Positions 8,121-16,447 of a stretch of 64,000 bases of DNA are shown in pieces (the first letter of the stretch is position 1; every line of letters starts with the position of its first letter). The notes beneath the pieces were generated by a model. That model was not told where the DNA came from and did no database searches. It saw only the letters and a list, made by a program, of their open reading frames with translations. Source of the stretch: Amorphoplanes friuliensis DSM 7358 (GTDB lineage Bacteria; Actinomycetota; Actinomycetes; Mycobacteriales; Micromonosporaceae); the NCBI RefSeq assembly GCF_000494755.1, contig NC_022657.1, positions 5,494,001 through 5,558,000 on the forward strand, in the 5' to 3' direction. The translations under genes and the position numbers were made by a program.

Positions 8121-9065
8121 TCAGCGGCGCGGGGCCTGGTGACCCGGGCCGCCGTTGCGGGCTCCGCGCCACCGGTTGAAGCCGGCCGCGGCTCCGACAC
8201 CGGCGATCACGATCAGCGCCGCGACGATGATCTGATGGCCGAGGGCCACCCGGTCCTCGGCCTGCGCCGCCGCCGGGCTCAACCACGATTCCTTACCCTG
8301 CTCCGGTACGCCCGCAGCAGCCGGACCGGCAACCTCCTGCGGCGACGCGACCACTCCCGGCTCCACGGACCGTGACTCCTTGGGTGTCGCGGCGGGCTTG
8401 GCCTGCTTCGTCGCGGCGACGGCCACCGGCTTCGCCTTGATCTGCAGGTCGGAGCACGAGTAGTAGGTGTCCGGCGTGCTGGAGGTCTGCCACACGACGT
8501 AGAGCACGTGGCGGCCGCTGCGGTCCTTGGGCAGCTTCGCGCTCATCCTGTACGCCCCGCTCCGCAGCGGCGGGTCCTGAACGGTCGAGATCGGCGACGC
8601 ACCCAGGTCGTCCCAGCCCAGCGGCTCGGTCGGGTCGTACCCCTGCTTCGTCAGGTAGATGCGGAACGTGCCCTGGTGCGGGATCGTCCCCGCGTACCGG
8701 ATGGGCAGGTTGGCTCCGGCGTTGACCTTGGTGGTGGGCCAGTCGGTGCGGGGCAGGTCGAGGCCCTGGAACTCCGGGAGGTCGCCGCTGCACAGGTTGC
8801 CGTCCGGGATGAACTGCTTGTCCTTGCCGTTCACGTTCGGTACGCGCAGGTTGTCGAAGTTGCCGAACCCCCGCCCGTTGGCCTGCAACGCAGCCTTGCA
8901 CGCCGCCGACCCCGACTGCTCACCGTTCGTGGCACACGCCGCCGTACGGCTGATGGGTGACGTCGGCGCGCCGTGCGCAAGGGACGGCGCCGCCGGGAGC
9001 AAGGTGGCGGCCGCGGCGAACCCACCGGCCATGACCAGCGCGGCGGTACGGCGTACGACGGTCAT
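8121..9065 (-). CDS. AA10 lytic polysaccharide monooxygenase with C-terminal membrane anchor
   Basis: A 314-residue copper-dependent LPMO (chitin or cellulose oxidising family). After the signal peptide the mature protein would start at His in SLA-HGAPTSP, the first histidine-brace ligand. The second is the His in GTIPHQGTFRIYL. WQTSSTPDTYYSCSDL near the end of the domain carries the usual aromatic axial region. After about residue 205 comes a low-complexity linker and then one transmembrane helix (HQIIVAALIVIAGVGAAAGF) with a basic tail. Most AA10s carry a carbohydrate-binding module or nothing; this one appears to be tethered to the membrane. Start ATG 9065. It ends 3 bases from the convergent SGNH gene. 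Confidence 0.92.
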   Translation of the reverse strand: MTVVRRTAALVMAGGFAAAATLLPAAPSLAHGAPTSPISRTAACATNGEQSGSAACKAALQANGRGFGNFDNLRVPNVNGKDKQFIPDGNLCSGDLPEFQGLDLPRTDWPTTKVNAGANLPIRYAGTIPHQGTFRIYLTKQGYDPTEPLGWDDLGASPISTVQDPPLRSGAYRMSAKLPKDRSGRHVLYVVWQTSSTPDTYYSCSDLQIKAKPVAVAATKQAKPAATPKESRSVEPGVVASPQEVAGPAAAGVPEQGKESWLSPAAAQAEDRVALGHQIIVAALIVIAGVGAAAGFNRWRGARNGGPGHQAPRR

Positions 9066-9226
9066 GTGGCCTCCTCGGGCGGGCACGGCGGCGCGAGGCC
9101 GGACCGACCCCACGGCGGACAGTACGGAGATCAGCCCTCAGTCGTTCACTACGCTGGGTGGTGCTGCCCGAAAAGACCAGGCGCTGTGGTTGCATGGCCA
9201 CGAAGGCACACAACACAGGAGGACAC

Positions 9227-9595
9227 ATGGAGAAGCCCGACGTCGGCCCCATCGAAGGTGAGCCGCCGGCCGAGCTGGTCATGGAGGACCTTGTCGTCGG
9301 TGACGGCGACGAGGCGAAGCCGGGACACCAGGTCAGCGTCCACTACGTGGGGGTCGCGTTCTCCTCCGGCAAGGAGTTCGACGCGTCCTACAACCGGGGC
9401 GACGCGTTCGACTTCGGCCTGGGCGCCGGTCAGGTCATCGGTGGATGGGACCAGGGGGTGGTCGGCATGCGTGTCGGCGGCCGCCGCAAGCTGACCATCC
9501 CCCCGCACCTCGGTTACGGCGCCCGTGGCGCCGGTGGCGTCATCAAGCCGAACGAGACGCTCATCTTCGTGGTGGATCTGCTCGGCGTGAAGTAA
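9227..9595 (+). CDS. FKBP-type peptidyl-prolyl isomerase
   Basis: A 122-residue single-domain cytoplasmic FKBP. Family signatures include VSVHYVGVAFSSGKEFDASY, the GQVIGGWDQGVVGMRVGGRR core and LGYGARGAGGVIKPNETL with the FVVDLL C-terminus. The domain catalyses cis-trans isomerisation at proline. The ATG at 9227 is preceded by a strong AGGAGG 5 bases upstream, which decides the start over earlier in-frame codons. A strong hairpin follows the gene. Confidence 0.93.
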   Translation: MEKPDVGPIEGEPPAELVMEDLVVGDGDEAKPGHQVSVHYVGVAFSSGKEFDASYNRGDAFDFGLGAGQVIGGWDQGVVGMRVGGRRKLTIPPHLGYGARGAGGVIKPNETLIFVVDLLGVK

Positions 9596-9614
9596 GCCAG
9601 GGCCGGCAGGCCGC

Positions 9615-9649
9615 GCGGGCCGGGACGGGCGTTGCCTGTCCCGGCCCGC
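9615..9649 (+). terminator. Hairpin after the FKBP gene
   Basis: A perfect 12-bp stem (GCGGGCCGGGAC / GTCCCGGCCCGC) with an 11-base loop starts 20 bases after the stop. There is no T-run, as is usual for GC-rich actinobacterial terminators. It could serve both convergent genes. Confidence 0.6.
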
Positions 9650-9715
9650 TGCTGTCCGTGCGGGCCGGCTCGGGTCGCGGGCCGGCCGACGGCTCGAACG
9701 GCTCACCGATCGGGG

Positions 9716-10612
9716 TCATCGAACCGCCTTCAGATCGGCGCAGCCCGTCTCCTCCGGAAGCAACGGCCGCAGCCGCACCGAGTAGGTCTTGCCGCCCGAG
9801 GTCCACGGTGTGATCGCGGTCGCCTCGGCCGCCGCGTCGAGCACGGCCTTGGCCTCGGCGCCGGTTGCCGCGACACAGTTGATCTTGACGGTCGGGCTGA
9901 GCGACTCGCCGGGCAGCGCCGGGCCTGGCCAGGCGATAGCCTTCGGCTTGCCGGGCAGGTCGTCACCGGGATCCACCCACGGGGTGACGATCGCGGCCAG
10001 GGTCTCCGCCTTGTACGGCTGGGGTGTGCCGCTCGTCGGCTGCGTCGTCAGCCTGTCCAGCTTGTCGATGAAGCCGAGCAGCTCCTTGCGGGCCTGCTTC
10101 TGCGGCGCGGTGAGCATCGGGTCGTCGGCCTGCGCCTCGGCCAGCGCCTCCGCCGCGACGGCCTGCCGGCGGCCGTCGGCCAGCAGCACCGACACCTCGG
10201 TGGACGGTGCGTCGGCGACACCGGGCTGCCCGAAGTCGGTCCCCTCCCTGACCCCCGCGGCGACGGCCCCGTCGACCAGCTCTCGGAGTGTGTCCGGCGA
10301 GACGGTGATCAGCTGCACGTTGGGCACGGCCGGGCCGGGATAACTCGCGGGAACCGGGCCGTTGAAGATCACCCGGCCGTCGGCGTAGACGCTGGTCTCG
10401 GGCATGCGGCCGGCGAGCGCGTCCGGACCCACAAAACCCCCGGTGTACGCCACACGCAGCACCAGGGTGTCGGAGTCGCCGGGGATGGCCGGGGGCACGG
10501 GTGAGCCCGAGGCTTCGGCCGCGGCACCGGCGCCGGTCGTCTGGGCACAGGCGCCGAGCAGGAACAGGGTCACGACGGCAGCGGCCGGGAAAGAGCCGCG
10601 AAGTCTGGTCAT
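9716..10612 (-). CDS. Hypothetical lipoprotein
   Basis: A 298-residue predicted lipoprotein. The signal peptide ends in a lipobox (LFLLGACA, Cys near residue 22), followed by a Gly/Ala/Ser linker. The mature part has alternating beta-like strands (LVLRVAYTGGFV, SVYADGRVIFNG) and two Cys residues, one in VKINCVAA and one near the C-terminus in EETGCADL. I do not recognise a named enzyme. The start is ATG 10612, which puts the signal peptide at the N-terminus. A terminator at 10672-10703 separates it from the upstream ABC operon. Confidence 0.75.
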   Translation of the reverse strand: MTRLRGSFPAAAVVTLFLLGACAQTTGAGAAAEASGSPVPPAIPGDSDTLVLRVAYTGGFVGPDALAGRMPETSVYADGRVIFNGPVPASYPGPAVPNVQLITVSPDTLRELVDGAVAAGVREGTDFGQPGVADAPSTEVSVLLADGRRQAVAAEALAEAQADDPMLTAPQKQARKELLGFIDKLDRLTTQPTSGTPQPYKAETLAAIVTPWVDPGDDLPGKPKAIAWPGPALPGESLSPTVKINCVAATGAEAKAVLDAAAEATAITPWTSGGKTYSVRLRPLLPEETGCADLKAVR

Positions 10613-10671
10613 AGGCGCTCTGACGTACCCAGGGCCGGGCCGGTTCCTACCTCTTTCGGGGAAAAAGAGGC

Positions 10672-10703
10672 GGTGACCGGCCCCGAGGGTGGGGCCGGTC
10701 ACC
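10672..10703 (-). terminator. Rho-independent terminator of the sugar ABC operon
   Basis: On the minus strand a perfect 13-bp stem (GGTGACCGGCCCC / GGGGCCGGTCACC, 6-base loop) is followed by CGCCTCTTTTTCC. It lies 36 bases after the stop of the last permease gene. Confidence 0.8.
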
Positions 10704-10738
10704 TCTATCGGGCGGAGTGGATGCGGAATCAGGCGCGG

Positions 10739-11605
10739 CTACTTGACCGAGCCGAGCGACAGGCCCTGGACCAGCTTGTCCTGGGCCGCAAAACCGGCCA
10801 CGAGCACCGGCAGCGAGACCACGAACGCGGCCGCGCACAACTGGGCCAGGAACAGCCCCTGACTGGTGACGAAGCTGGTCAGGAAGACCGGGGCCGTCTC
10901 CGCCACGGTGGCGGTCAGGACCCGGGCGAAGAGCAGCTCGTTCCAGCTGAAGATGAAGCAGATCAGCGCGGTCGCGGCGATGCCCGGCATGACCACCGGG
11001 GCGATCACCGAACGCAGCGTCTTGGACAGGCTCGCGCCGTCCATGGACGCGGCCTCGAGCATCTCGACCGGTACCTCGGACAGGAACGAGCGCATCATCC
11101 AGACCGCGATCGGCAGGTTCATCGAGGTGTAGAAGACGATCAGCAGCCAGATGTTGTCGAGCAGGCCCGTGTTCTGCGCGAACAGGTACAGCGGCAGCAG
11201 ACCGGCGACGACCGGCAGCATCTTGGTGGACAGGAAGAAGAACAGGACGTCGGTCCACTTCTTCACCGGCTTGATCGACAACGCGTACGCGGCCGGGAAG
11301 GACAGCAGCAGGACCAGGGCGGTCGAGACGAGGCTGGCGGTCAGCGAGTTGAGCAGCGGCGGCCACGGGGTGGCGCCCCCGGAGAAGAACTCGCGGTACC
11401 CCTCGAGGGTCAGCGGCGCGAAGACGGCCGGTGGGTTGGTGGCGGCGTCGGCCTCGGTGTGGAACGAGGTCAGCACCATCCAGACCACGGGCAGCACGAA
11501 GAGGATGCCGACGACCCAGGCCAGCAGCGACAGCCAGGGGCCACCGCGGTCCTTCTTCTTGGGTACGGCGTCGGGCGGTGCGGCGCGGTGCAAGGCGGTG
11601 GTCAT
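10739..11605 (-). CDS. Carbohydrate ABC transporter permease (MalG type)
   Basis: A 288-residue inner-membrane permease with about six TM helices. The EAA loop that contacts the ATPase is clear (VEMLEAASMDGASLSKTLRSV). The N-terminus (WLSLLAWVVGILFVLPVVWMVLTSF) is typical of the MalG side of sugar importers. Its ATG at 11605 overlaps the stop of the partner permease by 4 bases (ATGA), so the two are translated together. No ATPase gene is nearby; many actinobacteria use a shared MsiK-like ATPase encoded elsewhere. A terminator follows. Confidence 0.92.
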   Translation of the reverse strand: MTTALHRAAPPDAVPKKKDRGGPWLSLLAWVVGILFVLPVVWMVLTSFHTEADAATNPPAVFAPLTLEGYREFFSGGATPWPPLLNSLTASLVSTALVLLLSFPAAYALSIKPVKKWTDVLFFFLSTKMLPVVAGLLPLYLFAQNTGLLDNIWLLIVFYTSMNLPIAVWMMRSFLSEVPVEMLEAASMDGASLSKTLRSVIAPVVMPGIAATALICFIFSWNELLFARVLTATVAETAPVFLTSFVTSQGLFLAQLCAAAFVVSLPVLVAGFAAQDKLVQGLSLGSVK

Positions 11606-12564
11606 CGGCCCGGGTCCTCCTTGAACAGCGACGAGACGGTCCGCAGTGCGAACGTCGCGATGATGATCGTGCCGATGACGACAATCACGGCAGCCGCGGA
11701 GGCCCGGCCGTAATCGTGGGCCTGGTAGAAGATCTGGTAGATCGTGTACGGGAGGTTCGCCGTACCGAGACCGCCGGAGGTGATCGTGAAAACGGCGTCG
11801 AAGTTCTGCACGATGTAGATCGAGCCGAGCAGCGCGCCGAGCTCGAGGTACTGGCGCAGGTGCGGCAGCGTCATGCTGCGGAAGATCTGCCAGCTGCTGG
11901 CGCCGTCGATGCGCGCCGCCTCCACGACGTCGAGCGGACGGCCCTGGAGCCCGGCCAGCAGGATGAGCATCATGAACGGCGTCCACTGCCAGACCAGGGC
12001 GAAGATGACCGACCAGAGCGGCGCGTTGCTGATCCAGTCCGGTTGCGGGGCGTCGGCCCCGAAGAGCCCCCAGAGCCAGGTCAGAGCGCCGTTGAAGAGG
12101 CCGTACTCGGGGTTGTAGAGAGCGTGCTTCCAGAGCAGGGCCGCGGCGACCGGCACGACCAGGAACGGCGCGATCATCATCGTGCGGACCGCGCCCCGGC
12201 CGCGGAACTTGCGGTCCAGCAGCAGCGCGATGCCCAGGCCGAGGATCAGGCTGATCAGGACCACACCGACGGTGAGCAGGATCGTCGTCCAGACGGCGTC
12301 CCGCATGTTGACGTCGGTGAAGACGCGCTTGAAGTTGTCGATCCCGGCGAACCCGCGCTCGTCCGGGTAGTACGCGTTCCAGTCCATGAACGAGATGACC
12401 AGGGTCGCCACGAACGGCAGCTGGGTCACGATGATCATGAAGATGAGCGCCGGCAGCAATGGTGCCCGGCGTGCCCAGCCCGCGGCCCGGCGAGCGGCGC
12501 CGGGCGGGCTCGGAGGAGTGGTGCCGACCCGGCCCTCACCGGTCTTCTCGGCTACGGAAGTCAT
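11602..12564 (-). CDS. Carbohydrate ABC transporter permease (MalF type)
   Basis: A 320-residue membrane protein with six or more predicted TM helices. The EAA loop reads VVEAARIDGASSWQIFRSMTLP. A long cytoplasmic N-terminus (about 35 residues, Pro/Arg-rich) precedes the first helix. It pairs with the MalG-type permease downstream (4-base overlap) and follows the binding-protein gene by 14 bases, so the three form one operon. Similarity is strongest to polyol/sorbitol-type importers, but the transported sugar is not certain. Confidence 0.92.
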   Translation of the reverse strand: MTSVAEKTGEGRVGTTPPSPPGAARRAAGWARRAPLLPALIFMIIVTQLPFVATLVISFMDWNAYYPDERGFAGIDNFKRVFTDVNMRDAVWTTILLTVGVVLISLILGLGIALLLDRKFRGRGAVRTMMIAPFLVVPVAAALLWKHALYNPEYGLFNGALTWLWGLFGADAPQPDWISNAPLWSVIFALVWQWTPFMMLILLAGLQGRPLDVVEAARIDGASSWQIFRSMTLPHLRQYLELGALLGSIYIVQNFDAVFTITSGGLGTANLPYTIYQIFYQAHDYGRASAAAVIVVIGTIIIATFALRTVSSLFKEDPGR

Positions 12565-12578
12565 GACACGAACCCCTC

Positions 12579-13952
12579 TCAGCCGTTCTCGCGGGATCGG
12601 TACCGTTCGGCGACGTCGTCGGCCAGACGTTGACCACGTTTCAGGGCCTCGTCGACGGACATCTGCCCGGCGATGGCCGAGCTGACGTACTGCGAGACCT
12701 GCGTACCGAGGTCGGTGAACTCCGGGATGTCGACGAACTGGATGCCGATCGCCGGGCGCGGCTGGACGCCGGGGTTGCGGGGGTCGGCACTGGAGATGGC
12801 CTGCTCGGTGGGCTCGGCGAAGGCCGACGCCTCCTTGAGATAGTCCTGGTTCTCGTACGTCGAGGCGCGTTTGCCGGCCGGCACCTTGGACCAGCCGAGC
12901 TGACTGCCGACCAGCTCCTCGTACTCCTTGCTCGACGCCCAGGAGATGAACTTCCAGGCGTTGTCCTTCTTCTTGCTGGCCTGCTGGATGCTCCACGACC
13001 AGGCGTAGAGCCAGCCGGAACTCTGCGTCTTGACCACCGGCGCGGCGACGTAGCCCATCTTGCCCTTGACCGGGGAGTCGGCGGCCTCGAGCGAGCCGGC
13101 GGCGCTGGTCGCGTCGTACCACATGGCGACGTTGCCCTGGATCAGGTTGTTGAGGCACTCGGTGAAGCCGGCCTGCGGTGCGCCGACCTCGCCGTGCGCC
13201 CGGACCAGGTCGACGTAGAACTGCGTGGCCTGCTTGAACTCCGGCGCGTCGACCCGGGCGTTCCAGTCCGCGTCGAACCACGTACCCCCGAAGGTGTTCA
13301 CCACCGTCGTGAGCGGGGCGAAGATCTGGCCCCAGCCGGGCTGGCCGCGCAGGCAGATGCCGGCCATCCCGGGCTGTTTGCCGTCGACCTGGGCCGCGAT
13401 GTCGGCGACCTGCTGCCAGGTCGGCTTCGCGGGCATCTGGATGCCCTGCGCGTCGAGGACGTCCTTGCGGTACATCAGGAAGGAGGACTCGCCGTAGAAC
13501 GGTTCGCCGTACAGCTTGTTGTCGTCGGCGGTCAGCGACTTCGTCATCGGCGGCAGGATGTCCGCCTGGTTGAAGGCCGTGTCGGCCGCGACGTAGGTGT
13601 CCAGCGGCGCGATCCACTTGCTCTTCGCGTAGATCGGGATCTCGAAGTTGCTCAGCGAGGCGATGTCGTACTGACCGGCCTGACTGGAGAACTCCTGGCT
13701 GATCTTGTCGCGGACGTCGTTCTCCGGCAGGACCGTGAAGTTGACGTTGATGCCGGTCTGCTTGGTGAAGTTGTCCGCGGTCAGGTTCTGCAGGTCGATC
13801 ATCTGCGGGTTGTTGACCATCAGGACGTCGATGCTGTTCGCGTCGCTGGAGCCCCCGCCGCCCCCGCCCCAGCCGGCACATCCGGCGAGTGCCACCGCCA
13901 GCAGCGCTGCCGCCGCTCCCGACATAACCGCGCGAATGCGAGCACGAGACAT
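12579..13952 (-). CDS. Extracellular sugar/polyol-binding lipoprotein of the ABC importer
   Basis: A 457-residue solute-binding lipoprotein. The lipobox lies at AVALAGCAGW (Cys near residue 23), followed by a glycine-rich tether, so the protein is held on the outer face of the membrane. The body follows the type-1 extracellular binding protein fold (KQTGINVNFTVLPENDVRDK, GTWFDADWNARVDAPEFKQA, FAEPTEQAI), a pattern I associate with sorbitol/mannitol-type binding proteins. The start is ATG 13952. It heads the operon; the 144-base region upstream contains AT-rich stretches (GCATATATGGGTATCTAAT) that probably hold the promoter. The ligand is inferred. Confidence 0.9.
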   Translation of the reverse strand: MSRARIRAVMSGAAAALLAVALAGCAGWGGGGGGSSDANSIDVLMVNNPQMIDLQNLTADNFTKQTGINVNFTVLPENDVRDKISQEFSSQAGQYDIASLSNFEIPIYAKSKWIAPLDTYVAADTAFNQADILPPMTKSLTADDNKLYGEPFYGESSFLMYRKDVLDAQGIQMPAKPTWQQVADIAAQVDGKQPGMAGICLRGQPGWGQIFAPLTTVVNTFGGTWFDADWNARVDAPEFKQATQFYVDLVRAHGEVGAPQAGFTECLNNLIQGNVAMWYDATSAAGSLEAADSPVKGKMGYVAAPVVKTQSSGWLYAWSWSIQQASKKKDNAWKFISWASSKEYEELVGSQLGWSKVPAGKRASTYENQDYLKEASAFAEPTEQAISSADPRNPGVQPRPAIGIQFVDIPEFTDLGTQVSQYVSSAIAGQMSVDEALKRGQRLADDVAERYRSRENG

Positions 13953-14096
13953 GGGGCCTCCCCGGCGAGGCGGAACGAACGCCGGCATCTGTGACGCCGG
14001 TAACACACCGGACTCAGTAGATGCCTGTGATCGACAGCATGTCAACCGTTCGTCACTCAGTGCTGCATATATGGGTATCTAATTGCCCGAAGGTCC

Positions 14097-14303
14097 TCAG
14101 GCGACCCGTGCGGACTGCCCGCGGACCGTGACGACATCGCCGGGATGCAACTGCCGGCCGCGCCGGGTGTCGACCTCACCGTTGACCGAGACATCGCCGA
14201 CAGAGATCAGCACCTTGGCCTCCCCACCGGTGTCGATGAGGTCGGCCAGCTTGAGGAACTGTCCGAGTCTGATCATGTCGCTGTCGATCGCCACGTCACG
14301 CAT
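14097..14303 (-). CDS. Small S4-domain RNA-binding protein (YaaA/YbcJ type)
   Basis: A 68-residue protein made of a single S4 domain: MIRLGQFLKLADLIDTGGEA, VLISVGDVSVNGEVDTRRGRQL, PGDVVTV. Such small cytoplasmic proteins bind structured RNA, probably ribosome-associated, with no known catalysis. The ATG at 14303 gives the usual family length; an ATG at 14312-14315 is an alternative. It is divergent from the YcnI-like gene with about 80 bases between starts. Confidence 0.85.
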   Translation of the reverse strand: MRDVAIDSDMIRLGQFLKLADLIDTGGEAKVLISVGDVSVNGEVDTRRGRQLHPGDVVTVRGQSARVA

Positions 14304-14382
14304 GCCGACCATCATGCCGAACCCGCCGAAAGAAAGTTCGCAGCGGTTGAACCATTCGGCCGCCTCAACCGAACTACCCGTC

Positions 14383-15201
14383 GTGAGGCATCTCGAGAAG
14401 CACCGCCGGGCGGGCGTCCTGGCCGCCGCCGTCGCCACGGGTGTGCTGTGCGCGGCTTCCCCCGCCGCCGCCGACGTGACGGTCAGCCCGCCGACCGCGC
14501 CCCAGGGCAGCGGCACCAACGTGACGTTCCGGGTGACGAACACCGCCCAGAGCGCGATCACGCGGGTGAAGCTCGTCCTCCCCGCGGACCAGCCGGTCGC
14601 CGAGGTCTACCCGCTCTCGGTCGACAACTGGGCGCCGCAGATCGTCCAGCGCGACCTCGACAAACCGCTGACCAGCATCCACGGCGGTCAGCCGGTGACC
14701 GAGACCGCGTCCGCGATCGTCTGGATCGCGATGCCCGGCAAGTCGCTGGCCCCGGGCAAGTCGGCCGACCTCGCGGTCGCCCTCGGCCCGCTGCCGGTCG
14801 AGACCACACAGATGAGCTTCGCCGTCGAGCCGACCTACGCGGACCCGGCCAAGGGTGCGGCCATGCCGCCCGCGCAGCTGGCGCTCACCCCGGCGGTCCC
14901 CGGCCAGGAGGGTGCCGCTCACGGTGGCCACTCCGGTACGGGAACCAGCGGCACCAGTGACGCCGACGCCGCTCTCTTCGCGGCCCTGCTCGACGAGAAC
15001 GACGGCCCGGGCTTCTGGACGATCGCCGGCTGGGTCGTGGCTGCCCTGGCCGCGGCCGCGGGTGTGATCGCGGTGCTGCGGTCCCGCCGACGCAACGAGC
15101 CGGCCGCCTCCGACGACTCCTCGGAAGACCCGCCCAAGGAACTCGTCGGTGCGGCGCCCCGAGTCACGTCCTGGAGTTACAAGGACGGCCCGGCCGAGTA
15201 A
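14383..15201 (+). CDS. YcnI-like (DUF1775) membrane-anchored protein lacking the N-terminal histidine
   Basis: A 272-residue exported protein. The signal peptide ends near SPAAA, the YcnI domain spans about residues 32-170, then a Gly/His linker and a C-terminal TM helix (WTIAGWVVAALAAAAGVIAVL). YcnI proteins bind Cu(II) through the N-terminal His of the mature chain plus a Glu and a Trp. Here the mature chain begins DVTVSPPTAPQG: Asp takes the place of that His, so copper binding by the known mode is doubtful. A Glu (AEVYPL) and Trp (DNWAP) remain. The GTG at 14383 fits the signal peptide; longer in-frame starts overlap the S4 gene. A T-tailed terminator follows. Confidence 0.85.
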   Translation: MRHLEKHRRAGVLAAAVATGVLCAASPAAADVTVSPPTAPQGSGTNVTFRVTNTAQSAITRVKLVLPADQPVAEVYPLSVDNWAPQIVQRDLDKPLTSIHGGQPVTETASAIVWIAMPGKSLAPGKSADLAVALGPLPVETTQMSFAVEPTYADPAKGAAMPPAQLALTPAVPGQEGAAHGGHSGTGTSGTSDADAALFAALLDENDGPGFWTIAGWVVAALAAAAGVIAVLRSRRRNEPAASDDSSEDPPKELVGAAPRVTSWSYKDGPAE

Positions 15202-15310
15202 AGAGACGTCCCGCGCAAGGTGGTCGCGGGTGTGTCGTGCTGATGCGCGTGGGGCGCGGAACACGACCAGCGGGTGGGGTCCAGGGCAAGACCCACGACC
15301 TGCACAGGGT

Positions 15311-15349
15311 GGGGCGGGAAGGTTCGGCTTCCCGCCCCCCTATTTTTTG
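15311..15349 (+). terminator. Rho-independent terminator after the YcnI-like gene
   Basis: An 11-bp perfect stem (GGGGCGGGAAG / CTTCCCGCCCC) with loop GTTCGG is followed by CCTATTTTTTG. It is a rare canonical T-tailed terminator for this window. Confidence 0.9.
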
Positions 15350-15351
15350 CT

Positions 15352-16290
15352 CTAGACCGAGACTGTCCGCGGGGTCTTCAGGGCGTCGATGATTTCGGCC
15401 AGGACCCGGGGTGAATCCTCGTGGGGCACCTGGCAGGTGCCTGCAGCCAGGTGACCGCCGCCGCCGTAGCGGAGCATGACCTCGCCGATGTCGACCGGGG
15501 ACGTGCGGTCGAGGATCGACTTGCCGCAGGCGAAGACCGTGTTGAGCTTCTGCCGGCCCCAGATGATGTGCACCGACACCCGGGCCTCGGGGAACAGCGC
15601 GTAGACCATGAAGCGGTTGCCGGCGTGGATGGTCTCCTCCTCGCGCAGGTCGACCACGACCACGTCACCCTCGACGTGGCTGACCCGCTTGAGCTGCTCC
15701 ACGAACATCGCCGAGCAGTCCTTGTACAGCTCGGCGCGTTCCTTGACGTCCGGGAGCTCGAGGATCTCCTCGACCGACTGCAACTGCAGGCAGGCGTCGA
15801 TGAGCAGCATCATCAGCTGGTAGTTCGAGATCCGGAACTCGCGGAAGCGGCCCAGCCCGGTCCGGCTGTCCATCAGGAAGTTCATCAGGGTCCAGCCCTG
15901 CGGGTCCAGGATGTCCTCGAGCGCGTACTGCGCCGAGTCGGCCTGGTCGACCGCGCGCATGAGCTCGTCGGAGATCTCCGGGAACCGCTCGGCGCCGCCG
16001 TAGTAGTCGTAGATCACCCGCGCGGCCGACGGTGCGTCCGGGTCGATGATGTGGTTCGACCGATCACCCTTGTTACGCAGCGTCTCCGAGTGGTGATGGT
16101 CGAACACCAGGTGAGCGCCCGGGGCGAACGGCAGGTTGGTCAAAATGTCACGTTCGGTGACCGCGATCGCGCCGTCCTGCACGTCCTTCGGATGGACGAA
16201 GGTGATCTCGTCGATCATGTCGAGCACGCGCAGCAGAACGGCGCACACCAGGCCGTCGAAGTCGCTGCGGGTCACGAGCCGATACTTCAC
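15352..16290 (-). CDS. DHH/DHHA1-family phosphoesterase
   Basis: A 312-residue cytoplasmic protein of the DHH superfamily (exopolyphosphatases, oligoribonucleases, cyclic-dinucleotide phosphodiesterases). Metal-binding motifs are visible: SDFDGLVCAV near the N-terminus, VFDHHHSE (the DHH motif) around residue 63, VDQADSAQYA, and the DHHA1 motif RYGGGGHLAAGTCQV at the C-terminus. All key residues seem present. It is divergent from zwf. The exact substrate (polyphosphate, nanoRNA or cyclic nucleotide) cannot be read from sequence. Confidence 0.88.
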   Translation of the reverse strand: MKYRLVTRSDFDGLVCAVLLRVLDMIDEITFVHPKDVQDGAIAVTERDILTNLPFAPGAHLVFDHHHSETLRNKGDRSNHIIDPDAPSAARVIYDYYGGAERFPEISDELMRAVDQADSAQYALEDILDPQGWTLMNFLMDSRTGLGRFREFRISNYQLMMLLIDACLQLQSVEEILELPDVKERAELYKDCSAMFVEQLKRVSHVEGDVVVVDLREEETIHAGNRFMVYALFPEARVSVHIIWGRQKLNTVFACGKSILDRTSPVDIGEVMLRYGGGGHLAAGTCQVPHEDSPRVLAEIIDALKTPRTVSV

Positions 16291-16447
16291 GAAAATCTCC
16301 CTCTGCCGATTGGCACCTTACCCTCCAGTTTGCCACTTTTGCGGCTATGGCCCTGGTCGCATCGGCGTACAGGTTTGATCCAGGACCCCTCGCGCTGCGT
16401 AAAGTTCACACGGAAGCTCACGTACGCGGTCGGAGGAAGACCTGACG

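Noticed and set aside
14083..14382. Upstream extension of the YcnI-like gene
   Set aside because: The extra 100 codons run antisense to the S4-domain gene, and the signal peptide begins right after the GTG at 14383.
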